Program-made: the position numbers and the translations under genes
Assembly (NCBI RefSeq): GCF_018129985.1
Contig: NZ_JAFCKT010000005.1
Span: 372,001-436,000, forward strand
DNA from: Bradyrhizobium sp. SZCCT0148
Lineage (GTDB): Bacteria > Pseudomonadota > Alphaproteobacteria > Rhizobiales > Xanthobacteraceae
Direction of reading: 5' to 3'
Length of the DNA stretch: 64,000 nt
In this document: positions 42,819 through 50,924 of the stretch, one piece after another
How positions within the stretch are numbered: position 1 is the first letter of the stretch
Layout: every line of letters starts with the position of its first letter
The notes under the pieces: model-generated
The model's input: the letters and a program-made list of their open reading frames with translations, nothing else
What the model was told of the DNA's origin: nothing
The model's database searches: none

Positions 42819-43724
42819 TTACCCCTCGACAAACTCCTCGCGGCGATAGCCCTGCGCATAAAGCAGCGCGGTGAGGTCGCCGTAATCGATCCGCGCGGCT
42901 GCCGCGGCCGCCACGGCCGGCTTGGCGTGATAGGCAACGCCAAGTCCCGCCGCCTGGATCATCGCGAGATCATTGGCGCCATCGCCGACCACGACCGAGT
43001 CGATGTCGTCGAGATCGAACGATTCCATCAAATCCACCAGCGTCGCGAGCTTTGCCGCGCGGCCCAGGATCGGCTCCTTCACCTCGCCGGTGAACTTGCC
43101 GTCGCGCACGACGAGCTCGTTGGCGCGGTTCTCCTGGAAACCGATCTTGGCGGCGATCGCGGTCGTGAACAGTGTGAAGCCGCCGGAAACGAGGCAGGTA
43201 TAGGCGCCGTGCTTGCGCATGGTTGCAACCAGTTCGCGGCCGCCGGGAGTCAGCGTGATGCGCTTGGCCAGGACCTCGTCGACCACGCTCGCCGGCAGGT
43301 CCTTCAGCAGCGCCACGCGCTCGCGCAGCGCCGGCTCGAACTCGATCTCGCCGCGCATGGCGCGTTCGGTGATAGCGGCCACGTGGGCTTTCATCCCGAC
43401 GAGGTCGGCGAGCTCGTCGATGCATTCCTGGCCGATCATGGTGGAATCCATGTCGGCGAGAAAAAGCTTCTTGCGCCTGAAGCCGGCAGGCTGCACCACG
43501 ATGTCGACGGGGAGGTCGCCGCGAAGCTCGCGCAGCCGCTGCTCGATGGCGTGACGGTCGCCTTCGAGGTTACTGTCGGCGCCGAAGGGAATGTCGACCG
43601 CAACCCCGTCGAACAGCCAGTGCGCGGGTGCTGCCTGGGGCAGCACGGCGCGGGCGCCATCGACGATGGTCGAGTCGAGCGCGGGGTTGTCGGGATTGCA
43701 GATCAGCGTGGCGACGAGGGACAT
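42819..43724 (-). CDS. serB: Phosphoserine phosphatase
   Basis: Last step of serine synthesis (phosphoserine to serine), 301 residues. The HAD core has the nucleophile Asp91 and acid Asp93 in ADMDSTMIGQEC, Ser in LVSGGFTLFT, and GDGANDLAMIQAAG near the C-terminus. The N-terminal 80 residues form the ACT-like domain of long SerB proteins. ATG is 11 bases from the miaA GTG on the other strand, so promoters must overlap coding DNA. Confidence 0.95.
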   Translation of the reverse strand: MSLVATLICNPDNPALDSTIVDGARAVLPQAAPAHWLFDGVAVDIPFGADSNLEGDRHAIEQRLRELRGDLPVDIVVQPAGFRRKKLFLADMDSTMIGQECIDELADLVGMKAHVAAITERAMRGEIEFEPALRERVALLKDLPASVVDEVLAKRITLTPGGRELVATMRKHGAYTCLVSGGFTLFTTAIAAKIGFQENRANELVVRDGKFTGEVKEPILGRAAKLATLVDLMESFDLDDIDSVVVGDGANDLAMIQAAGLGVAYHAKPAVAAAAAARIDYGDLTALLYAQGYRREEFVEG

Positions 43725-43735
43725 TTGAGGTTTTC

Positions 43736-44692
43736 GTGAGCGAGGAACAGGTCGCCAGAAGGCAGGTTGGCGAGGCCGTGCTTATCGCAGGCCCGACCGC
43801 CAGCGGCAAGTCGGCGCTGGCGCTGGAGCTTGCCCTCCGCACGGGCGGCGTCGTCATCAATGCCGACTCCATGCAGGTCTATCGTGACCTCCGCGTTATC
43901 ACCGCGCGTCCCACACAAAGCGAGGAGGCCCGTGCTCCGCACCGTCTCTACGGCCATGTCGATGCGGCCGTGAACTTCTCGGCGGGCGCCTGGGTGGCTG
44001 ACGCGGCGAAGGTGCTCGACGAGGCGAGAGCGGAAAACCGTCTGCCGATCTTCATCGGCGGCACCGGGCTTTATTTCAAGGCGCTGACGGCCGGGCTCTC
44101 CGTGGTGCCGCCCATTCCTGCCGAGGTGCGCGAGGACGTGCGCGCGCGGCTGGAACGCAACGGCGCCGAAGCGCTCCATGCCGAACTGGCGCGTCGCGAC
44201 CCCCGCGCGGCCGAGCGATTGAACCTGCGTGACCGCACCCGGATCGCGCGCGCGCTCGAGGTGGTCGAGGCGACCGGTCGTTCGCTGCTCGATTGGCACA
44301 GGGAAGGCCAGCCGCCGCTGCTGCCGAAGCACAGTTTTCGAGCGGTGTTTCTCGCGCCCGCACGGGACGAACTCTATGCCCGCATCGATGCCCGGTTCGA
44401 CGCCATGCTGGACGCCGGCGCGCTGGGGGAGGTCGAGCGGCTCGCCGCCCGACATCTCGATCCGCTGCTGCCGGCGATGAAGGCTCATGGCGTGCCGGCC
44501 CTCATCCGCCATCTGCGCAGTGAGCTCAGCCTGGACGACGCGGCAGCAATCGGCCGCGCCGATACCCGCCACTACGCCAAGCGGCAGTTCACCTGGTTCC
44601 GGCACCAATTGCCTGACTTCGAATGGGTGAAGCCCGAGGAGGCCCGGGGATGGCTTGCCGCCGTCGTGAGTGCGGCACGAGACCCCGACTGA
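43736..44692 (+). CDS. miaA: tRNA dimethylallyltransferase
   Basis: Adds the dimethylallyl group to A37 of tRNAs that read U-starting codons, 318 residues. P-loop GPTASGKS at 19-26, INADSMQVYRDL (substrate Asp and tRNA contacts), FIGGTGLYFKAL and RHYAKRQFTWFR near the C-terminus are all complete. The start is GTG at 43736 with TGAGG 5 bases upstream, chosen because the family N-terminus begins there; an in-frame ATG at 43628 would run inside serB. Divergent from serB. Confidence 0.94.
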   Translation: MSEEQVARRQVGEAVLIAGPTASGKSALALELALRTGGVVINADSMQVYRDLRVITARPTQSEEARAPHRLYGHVDAAVNFSAGAWVADAAKVLDEARAENRLPIFIGGTGLYFKALTAGLSVVPPIPAEVREDVRARLERNGAEALHAELARRDPRAAERLNLRDRTRIARALEVVEATGRSLLDWHREGQPPLLPKHSFRAVFLAPARDELYARIDARFDAMLDAGALGEVERLAARHLDPLLPAMKAHGVPALIRHLRSELSLDDAAAIGRADTRHYAKRQFTWFRHQLPDFEWVKPEEARGWLAAVVSAARDPD

Positions 44693-44786
44693 CGCGCTTT
44701 TGTACCGAGGTACCCGAATTTACCTCTCGCCGAACCACGGGAACACCGCTACATTGGCAAAATCGCGCGAGAACGGCCGCATCGCC

Positions 44787-44814
44787 TTGACATCCGGGCT
44801 TTGACCGCTATGTT
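44787..44814 (+). promoter_or_regulatory. Promoter of the ilv leader and ilvI operon
   Basis: A perfect -35 TTGACA (44787-44792) and -10 TATGTT (44809-44814) with 16-base spacing. Transcription from near 44821 would include the leader peptide at 44847 and the attenuator. Confidence 0.7.
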
Positions 44815-44846
44815 TCGCGCAACCTTTGGGAAGTCGACCGTCAGTC

Positions 44847-44912
44847 ATGCGCAACATTATTACCAAACTCCTTATCGCCGTCGTACCCAGGCACACCGCC
44901 GGGGGTGGCTAG
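44847..44912 (+). CDS. ilv leader peptide (21 aa), rich in Ile, Leu, Val
   Basis: A 21-residue frame, MRN followed by IITKLLIAVV, then PRHTAGGG and TAG. Seven of ten residues at positions 4-13 are Ile, Leu or Val, the products controlled by the downstream enzymes. The frame ends inside the left arm of an RNA hairpin and is followed 30 bases later by a terminator. This is the classic layout of translation-coupled attenuation. A GGGAAG site is 13 bases upstream of the ATG. Too short for most gene callers. Confidence 0.8.
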   Translation: MRNIITKLLIAVVPRHTAGGG

Positions 44913-44964
44913 CTGCCATCCACATGACAGGCGGTGTGCATGGGCCCTCTTCGGGGCCTTTTTT
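44891..44964 (+). promoter_or_regulatory. Transcription attenuator of the ilvI operon
   Basis: The pair GCACACCGCC (44891-44900) and GGCGGTGTGC (44930-44939) forms a 10-bp hairpin starting within the leader peptide. It is followed by the terminator GGCCC-TCTTCG-GGGCC plus six U at 44943-44964. Stalling on Ile/Leu/Val codons (44856-44885) would cover the left arm and free the right arm to disrupt the terminator. The alternative pairing is inferred, not folded. Confidence 0.75.
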
Positions 44965-45021
44965 ATTTCCCGAACCAGACACGAACGAAGCCGCTGACAA
45001 CAGCGCATCCGGAGCAAGCCA

Positions 45022-46797
45022 ATGAGCGACAAGAGCCACGATCCGAACCAGATGACCGGCGCCGCGATGATCGTTCGCGCGCTCATCGATCACGGCGTGA
45101 CCGACATTTTCGGCTATCCCGGCGGCGCGGTGCTTCCGATCTATGACGAGATCTTCCAGCAGAGCGAGGTCCAGCACATCCTGGTCCGCCACGAGCAGGG
45201 CGCGGGCCATGCGGCCGAAGGCTATGCGCGCTCCACCGGCAAGCCCGGCGTTGCCCTGGTGACCTCCGGCCCCGGCGCCACCAACATGGTGACGCCGCTC
45301 ACCGACGCGCTGATGGACTCGATCCCGCTGGTCTGCATCTCCGGCCAGGTGCCGACGCATCTGATCGGCAACGACGCGTTCCAGGAATGCGACACGGTCG
45401 GCATCACGCGTCCCTGCACCAAGCACAATTGGCTGGTGCGCGACGTCAACGATCTCGCCAAGGTGCTGCACGAGGCATTCTACGTCGCGACCACCGGCCG
45501 TCCGGGCCCGGTGCTGGTCGACGTCCCCAAAGACGTGCAGTTCGCGACCGGCACCTATCATCCGCCGCGCAAATCCGACGTGCATCGCTCCTACGCGCCG
45601 CGCGTGAAGGGCGATGCGACGCAGATCCGCAAGGCCGTGGCGCTGCTCGCCAATGCCAAGCGCCCCGTGATCTACAGCGGCGGCGGCGTCATCAATTCCG
45701 GCCCCGAAGCGACCAAGCTGTTGCGCGAACTGGTCGAGGTCACGGGCTTTCCCATCACCTCGACGCTGATGGGTCTCGGCGCCTATCCGGCGTCGGGCAA
45801 GAACTGGCTGGGCATGCTCGGCATGCACGGCACTTACGAAGCCAACATGTCGATGCATGATTGCGACGTCATGCTGTGCGTCGGCGCGCGTTTCGACGAC
45901 CGCATCACCGGCCGTGTCGACGCGTTCTCGCCGGGCTCGAAGAAGATCCACATCGACATCGATCCGTCCTCGATCAACAAGAACATCCGCGTCGACGTGC
46001 CGATCATCGGCGATTGCGGCAACATCCTCGGCGACATCCTCCAGGTGTTCAAGGCCGAGGCGAAGAAGCCCGACATCAAGGCGTGGTGGCAGCAGATCGC
46101 GCAGTGGCGCGCGCGCAACTCGCTCTATTTCAAGAAGAGCAACGACGTCATCCTGCCCCAGCACGCGATCCAGAGCCTGTTCGAGGCGACGCGCGGCAGG
46201 GACACCTACATCACGACCGAGGTCGGCCAGCACCAGATGTGGGCGGCGCAGTTCTACGGCTTCGAGGAGCCGCATCGCTGGATGACCTCGGGCGGTCTCG
46301 GCACGATGGGCTACGGCCTGCCGGCCGCGGTCGGCGTGCAGGTGGCCCATCCGGACAGCCTCGTCATCGACATCGCCGGCGATGCTTCGGTGCAGATGAC
46401 GATGCAGGAGATGTCGACGGCGGTTCAGTACGAACTGCCGATCAAGATCTTCATCCTCAACAACCAGTACATGGGCATGGTGCGGCAGTGGCAGCAGCTG
46501 CTGCACGGCAACCGGCTGTCGCATTCCTATTCGGAGGCGATGCCGGACTTCGTCAAGCTCGCGGAAGCCTATGGCGGCGTCGGCTTCCAGGTGCACAAGC
46601 CCGGCGATCTCGACGGTGCCATCCAGGAGATGATCTCGGTCAAGCGCCCGGTGCTGTTCGACTGCCGCGTCGCGTCGCTGGAAAACTGCTTCCCGATGAT
46701 CCCGTCCGGCAAGGCGCACAACGAGATGCTGTTGCCGGAGCAGGCCAACGACGAGGCCACCGCCAAGGCCTTTGCCGGCGGCAAGGCGCTGGTGTGA
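45022..46797 (+). CDS. ilvI: Acetolactate synthase large (catalytic) subunit
   Basis: First common step in branched-chain amino-acid synthesis (pyruvate to acetolactate), ThDP, FAD and Mg dependent, 591 residues. The catalytic Glu is in RHEQGAGHAAEG at 58. The ThDP/Mg motif GDASVQMTMQEM to NN is at about 453-480. The middle FAD-binding domain is in place (ITSTLMGLGAYP, MLGMHGTYEANM). It sits right behind the ilv leader and attenuator, and 24 bases before the regulatory subunit. Alphaproteobacteria usually have this one feedback-sensitive enzyme. Confidence 0.96.
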   Translation: MSDKSHDPNQMTGAAMIVRALIDHGVTDIFGYPGGAVLPIYDEIFQQSEVQHILVRHEQGAGHAAEGYARSTGKPGVALVTSGPGATNMVTPLTDALMDSIPLVCISGQVPTHLIGNDAFQECDTVGITRPCTKHNWLVRDVNDLAKVLHEAFYVATTGRPGPVLVDVPKDVQFATGTYHPPRKSDVHRSYAPRVKGDATQIRKAVALLANAKRPVIYSGGGVINSGPEATKLLRELVEVTGFPITSTLMGLGAYPASGKNWLGMLGMHGTYEANMSMHDCDVMLCVGARFDDRITGRVDAFSPGSKKIHIDIDPSSINKNIRVDVPIIGDCGNILGDILQVFKAEAKKPDIKAWWQQIAQWRARNSLYFKKSNDVILPQHAIQSLFEATRGRDTYITTEVGQHQMWAAQFYGFEEPHRWMTSGGLGTMGYGLPAAVGVQVAHPDSLVIDIAGDASVQMTMQEMSTAVQYELPIKIFILNNQYMGMVRQWQQLLHGNRLSHSYSEAMPDFVKLAEAYGGVGFQVHKPGDLDGAIQEMISVKRPVLFDCRVASLENCFPMIPSGKAHNEMLLPEQANDEATAKAFAGGKALV

Positions 46798-46821
46798 CGA
46801 AAGACATTTGAGGGGACGACA

Positions 46822-47364
46822 ATGAACCAGCCCGCATCCGCCTACTTCATCGAAGAGCGCCACGATCCCAACGAGACCCACACGCTCGCCGTGCTCGTGC
46901 AGAACGAGCCCGGCGTGCTCGCGCGCGTCATCGGCCTGTTCTCGGGCCGCGGCTACAACATCGAGAGCCTCACGGTGTCGGAGACCGAGGCCCAGAAGCA
47001 CCTTTCGCGCATCACCATCGTCACCACCGGTACGCCGATGGTGATTGCGCAGATCAAGAACCAGCTCGACCGCATGATCCCGGTCTACCAGGTCGTCGAC
47101 ATGACCCAGACCCGGCGCTCGATCGAGCGCGAGCTCGCAATGGTGAAGGTGCGCGGGCAGGGCGAGCATCGGGTCGAGGCGCTCAGGCTCGCGGATGCGT
47201 TCCGCGCCCGCGTGATCGACGCCACCACCGAGAGCTTTGTGTTCGAGATCACAGGCAATACGGACAAGATCAATCAATATATCGACCTGATGCGTCCGCT
47301 CGGCCTTGTCGAGGTGTCGCGCACCGGCGTTGCCGCGATCGGCCGCGGGCCTGAAGGAATGTGA
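46822..47364 (+). CDS. ilvH: Acetolactate synthase small (regulatory) subunit
   Basis: Valine-binding regulatory subunit, 180 residues. The N-terminal ACT domain starts THTLAVLVQNEPGVLARVIGLFSGRGYNIESLTVSETE; a C-terminal domain ends RPLGLVEVSRTGVAAIGRG, typical of the IlvH type. AGGGGACGACA precedes the ATG. It gives feedback inhibition by valine and raises activity of the large subunit. Confidence 0.95.
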   Translation: MNQPASAYFIEERHDPNETHTLAVLVQNEPGVLARVIGLFSGRGYNIESLTVSETEAQKHLSRITIVTTGTPMVIAQIKNQLDRMIPVYQVVDMTQTRRSIERELAMVKVRGQGEHRVEALRLADAFRARVIDATTESFVFEITGNTDKINQYIDLMRPLGLVEVSRTGVAAIGRGPEGM

Positions 47365-47367
47365 ACC

Positions 47368-48063
47368 ATGCTGGCGCGCGACTGGTACTACAACGAGCGG
47401 AACCGGATGGGGATCGAGCCCGCTGTGGCCTCGATCTACGACGCCCATGACGATGCCGATCTGCGGGCGCGCGCCGCGCTGAAGATGCTGGGAGTCCAGC
47501 GCGGCTGGCGCATCGCCGACATCGGCTGCGGCAACGGCGTGCTGGCGACCGAAGCCGCGCTGATGGGTGCCGAGGTCGATGCCATCGACATATCGCCGGC
47601 AATGCTGGCGCTCGCCGAGATCTACGCGCGCGACCGCAAGGCGAAGGTCGCAACCCAGTCGGCCGGCCTGCTCAGCTTCGCCTACCGGCCGGAATCCTAC
47701 GACCTGATCGCCAGCGAATTCACGCTGCACCATTTGCCGGATTTCTGGAAGGCGGTGGCGATGTCGCGAATTTTCCGCGCGCTCAAGCCCGGAGCGACGT
47801 TCTATCTGCGCGACCTCGTCTACGCCGCGATGCCCGACGCCATCGAGCGTGACGTCGAGCAATGGGCCGACTTCCAGATCAAGAACCACGATTTTCCGCG
47901 CGACAGTGTCGTCACGCACATGCGCGACGAATATTCCACCTTCGGCTGGGTGATGGAGCGGATGCTGACCGACGTCGGCTTCACGCTGGTCTCGGCCGAT
48001 TACCACGCACCGATGCACGGTACGTATCTGTTGCGCAAACCGAGAGCCGGCGAGCAAGGCTAG
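47368..48063 (+). CDS. Class I SAM-dependent methyltransferase, in ilv locus
   Basis: A 231-residue Rossmann methyltransferase. Motif I is IADIGCGNGVLATEA at about 50-64, then VDAIDISPAMLALAE and LIASEFTLHHLPDFWKAVAM. The start lies only 3 bases after the ilvH stop, so it is probably translated from the same message, though no link to branched-chain amino acids is known. The C-terminal MLTDVGFTLVSADYHAPMHGTYLLRK suits small-molecule or ubiquinone-type methyltransferases. Substrate unknown. Confidence 0.8.
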   Translation: MLARDWYYNERNRMGIEPAVASIYDAHDDADLRARAALKMLGVQRGWRIADIGCGNGVLATEAALMGAEVDAIDISPAMLALAEIYARDRKAKVATQSAGLLSFAYRPESYDLIASEFTLHHLPDFWKAVAMSRIFRALKPGATFYLRDLVYAAMPDAIERDVEQWADFQIKNHDFPRDSVVTHMRDEYSTFGWVMERMLTDVGFTLVSADYHAPMHGTYLLRKPRAGEQG

Positions 48064-48108
48064 ACGACAACAACAGGGCTGCACGATAGGGCAGAGCCGA
48101 GAACAACA

Positions 48109-48984
48109 ATGAAGCCGGCCGATATCCTCATCGCCATCCTGGTGGCGATCATCTGGGGGCTTGCCTTCGTGGCGAGCCGGATCGCGCTCGACGAGCTTTC
48201 GCCGGAGCTGATGACCGCAATGCGCTTTTTCATCGCCGCGTTGCCGTGCCTGTTCATTCCGAAGCCAAAGGTCGCATGGTCGCTTCTGATCGCTATCAGC
48301 TTCACGTTGTTCCTCGGTCAATTCCTCAGCCAGGCCTACGCTATCGCCCATGGCGTGCCGGTGGGGCTGACCAGCGTCGTGGTGCAGAGCCAGGCGCTGT
48401 TCACCATCGGATTTGCCGCGATCGCCTTCGGCGAACGGCCGACGTCGGTCCAGACGCTCGGTATCGGCATCGCCGCGATTGGCCTGCTCATGATCTGCGG
48501 CACGGTCGGTTATGATTTCAGCGTCGCTGCATTTGCGGTGCTGATGATCGCTCCGATCTGCTTTGCCGTCGGCAATCTGCTGCTGCGCGGCGCCCGCGGC
48601 GCGCCGATGTTCGATCTGTTCGCCTGGCTCTGCCTCACCGCCGCGGTGCCGCTGTTCGCGCTTGCGGTGGTCGTCAACGGGCCAGTGCCGACCTTCCAGT
48701 CGCTGATCCACCTGTCGCTGACCGGGTTGATCTGCCTGCTGGTGATCGGCGCCATCTCCACCAGCATCGCCTATTGGCTGTGGGGACGGCTGCTGCGTGA
48801 TTACCCGGCAGCGCAAGTGGTGCCGTTCGCGTTGCTGGTGCCGTTCGTTGGCTCGGCCGCCTCCAGCATCGTGTTCGGCGAGCGGTTCGGACCGTTGCGG
48901 CTGGCCGGCATGCTGACGGTGATCGGCGGTATCGCGGTGATGGTGCTGGTGAAGCGCCCGCAGATCCTGCCGAAGGCGGCGTGA
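48109..48984 (+). CDS. EamA/DMT family transporter
   Basis: Inner-membrane exporter of 291 residues with ten helices and two EamA repeats. The first begins ILIAILVAIIWGLAFVASRIALDELSPELMTAMRF, the second IAPICFAVGNLLLRGA. RhaT/YdcZ-like DMT carriers often export amino acids or metabolites. It is 45 bases after the methyltransferase and precedes a LysE gene by 7 bases; with ilv genes on both sides, export of excess amino acids is a plausible role. Confidence 0.88.
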   Translation: MKPADILIAILVAIIWGLAFVASRIALDELSPELMTAMRFFIAALPCLFIPKPKVAWSLLIAISFTLFLGQFLSQAYAIAHGVPVGLTSVVVQSQALFTIGFAAIAFGERPTSVQTLGIGIAAIGLLMICGTVGYDFSVAAFAVLMIAPICFAVGNLLLRGARGAPMFDLFAWLCLTAAVPLFALAVVVNGPVPTFQSLIHLSLTGLICLLVIGAISTSIAYWLWGRLLRDYPAAQVVPFALLVPFVGSAASSIVFGERFGPLRLAGMLTVIGGIAVMVLVKRPQILPKAA

Positions 48985-48991
48985 GGTGGCG

Positions 48992-49594
48992 ATGACCTAT
49001 TCGCTGTTCTATGCCTTCCTCGTCTTCATGGTCGTGATGTACTTCACGCCGGGGCCGAACAACATCATGCTGCTGTCCTCCAGCCTGACTTACGGCTTCC
49101 GGCGCACCATCCCCCACATCGTCGGCATCGTCCTCGGCTTCGCCTTCATGGTCGCCGCCGTCGGCCTCGGGCTCGGCTCGGTCTTCCTGACCTATCCGAT
49201 CCTCCAGACCATCCTGAAATACGCCGGTGCCGCCTACCTGATCTATCTTGCCGCTGTGATCGCCATGTCCGGCCCGACCAGGCCGGGGGAGGGGGATGGC
49301 CGTGGTCCGATGACCTTCTGGGGCGCGGCGATGTTTCAATGGATCAATGCCAAGGGCTGGGTGATCGTGATCGGCACCATCACCGCCTATGCGGCGATCG
49401 CCCAATTCCCGCTCAACATCGTGATCCAGACCCTGATCAGCCTGCTCGTCGGCACCGTCTCGACCGTGGTCTGGGCCCTGTTCGGCTCGGCGTTACGGCC
49501 AATTCTGACCTCGGAGCGGCTGGTCCGCGCCTTCAATATCCTGATGGCGATCCTGCTGCTGGCCTCTCTCTACCCCGTTTTCATGGATGCATGA
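48992..49594 (+). CDS. LysE family translocator
   Basis: Six-helix amino-acid exporter of 200 residues. The block YFTPGPNNIMLLSSSLTYGFRRTIPHIVGIVLGF is the LysE/RhtB signature (PGPN). GTGAGGTGGC precedes the ATG at 48992; a GTG two codons earlier is in frame. It is one of two exporter genes between ilvH and ilvC. It could export branched-chain or other amino acids, unproven. Confidence 0.88.
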   Translation: MTYSLFYAFLVFMVVMYFTPGPNNIMLLSSSLTYGFRRTIPHIVGIVLGFAFMVAAVGLGLGSVFLTYPILQTILKYAGAAYLIYLAAVIAMSGPTRPGEGDGRGPMTFWGAAMFQWINAKGWVIVIGTITAYAAIAQFPLNIVIQTLISLLVGTVSTVVWALFGSALRPILTSERLVRAFNILMAILLLASLYPVFMDA

Positions 49595-49741
49595 TGTCGC
49601 GGAATTCCATGCAGAAACGGGTTTCCCAGGGGGGCGAAAATGCTCTAGACAGCCCCCGAAATCCGCAATTTTCACCGTCCAAGACTTGAGCAGTCGGACC
49701 TGACCAACGGCCGATTCTGGCCCCTAACGAGGAAACGCCCC

Positions 49742-50761
49742 ATGCGTGTTTATTACGATCGCGACGCCGACCTGAACCTGATCAAGGGCAAGAAGGTCGC
49801 CATCGTCGGCTACGGCAGCCAGGGCCACGCCCATGCGCTCAACCTGAAGGATTCCGGCGTCAAGGACGTCGCCATCGCGCTGCGCAAGGATTCGGGCTCG
49901 GTCAAGAAGGCGGAAGCCGCCGGCTTCAAGGTGATGGACGTCGCCGAAGCCGCCAAATGGGCCGACCTCGTCATGATGCTGACCCCGGACGAACTCCAGG
50001 GCGATATCTATCGCGAGCACCTGCACGACAACATGAAGAAGGGCGCCGCCCTCGTGTTCGCGCACGGCCTCAACGTCCACTTCAATCTGCTCGACCCGCG
50101 CGCCGATCTCGACGTGCTCATGATCGCGCCGAAGGGCCCGGGCCACACCGTGCGCTCGGAATATCAGCGCGGCGGCGGCGTGCCCTGCCTGATCGCGATC
50201 GCCAAGGACGTCTCCGGCAACGCCCATGACCTCGGCCTGTCCTACGCTTCGGCTGTCGGCGGCGGCCGCGCCGGCATCATCGAAACCACCTTCAAGGAAG
50301 AATGCGAGACCGACCTGTTCGGCGAGCAGGTGGTGCTCTGCGGCGGTCTGGTCGAACTGATCAAGGGCGGCTACGAGACCCTGGTCGAAGCCGGCTACGC
50401 GCCGGAGATGGCCTATTTCGAGTGCCTGCACGAAGTGAAGCTGATCGTCGACCTGATCTATGAAGGCGGTATCGCCAACATGAACTACTCGATCTCCAAC
50501 ACGGCGGAGTACGGCGAGTACGTCACCGGTCCGCGCATCGTCACCGCCGAGACCAAGGCCGAGATGAAGCGCGTTCTCGCCGACATCCAGGGCGGCAAGT
50601 TCGCTCGCGACTGGATGCTCGAGAACAAGGTCAACCAGACCTCGTTCAAGGCGACCCGCGCCAAGCTCGCACAGCACCCGATCGAGGAAGTCGGCGCGAA
50701 GCTGCGCGACATGATGCCCTGGATCAAGAAGGGCGCGCTGGTCGACAAGTCGAAGAACTAA
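49742..50761 (+). CDS. ilvC: Ketol-acid reductoisomerase (NADP+)
   Basis: Class I KARI of 339 residues, converting acetolactate to dihydroxyisovalerate. The NADPH motif VGYGSQGHAHALNLKDSG is near 20-38, with the Ser/Arg pattern of NADP enzymes. Catalytic acids are in EEVCETDLFGEQVVLCGG-like (EECETDLFGEQ) and YFECLHEVKLIVDLIYEGG. The gene is 147 bases from the LysE gene and likely has its own promoter. Completes the first two shared steps with ilvIH. Confidence 0.96.
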   Translation: MRVYYDRDADLNLIKGKKVAIVGYGSQGHAHALNLKDSGVKDVAIALRKDSGSVKKAEAAGFKVMDVAEAAKWADLVMMLTPDELQGDIYREHLHDNMKKGAALVFAHGLNVHFNLLDPRADLDVLMIAPKGPGHTVRSEYQRGGGVPCLIAIAKDVSGNAHDLGLSYASAVGGGRAGIIETTFKEECETDLFGEQVVLCGGLVELIKGGYETLVEAGYAPEMAYFECLHEVKLIVDLIYEGGIANMNYSISNTAEYGEYVTGPRIVTAETKAEMKRVLADIQGGKFARDWMLENKVNQTSFKATRAKLAQHPIEEVGAKLRDMMPWIKKGALVDKSKN

Positions 50762-50769
50762 GTCGGTTT

Positions 50770-50817
50770 GCCCCGGACGCAGCGCAACACGTTGGTGATG
50801 CGCTGCTGATCCGGGGC
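50770..50817. repeat. Inverted repeat after ilvC, first element
   Basis: GCCCCGGACGCAGCGC pairs with GCGCTGCTGATCCGGGGC across a short loop, with one bulge. The arms match a palindrome scattered between genes in Bradyrhizobium. It probably ends the ilvC transcript. Confidence 0.6.
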
Positions 50818-50831
50818 CCGATGCGGCTCCT

Positions 50832-50876
50832 GTGTCCCGGCTCTGCGCTCCACTCCGTGGCGCTTGTCCGGGACAC
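50832..50876. repeat. Inverted repeat after ilvC, second element
   Basis: Arms GTGTCCCGG (50832-50840) and CCGGGACAC (50868-50876) around a 27-base loop with GCTCTGCGC/GCGCTTG-like internal complement. Adjacent to the first element, so the two form a composite repeat. Confidence 0.55.
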
Positions 50877-50924
50877 GGGCAAAATTCCGAGGCATGATCG
50901 CGGGAACTCCAGGGGAGGAAGACC

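Noticed and set aside
44872..48816. 1314-codon antisense frame
   Set aside because: Runs opposite to ilvI, ilvH and the methyltransferase; long minus-strand frames arise here from codon bias and contain no domains.
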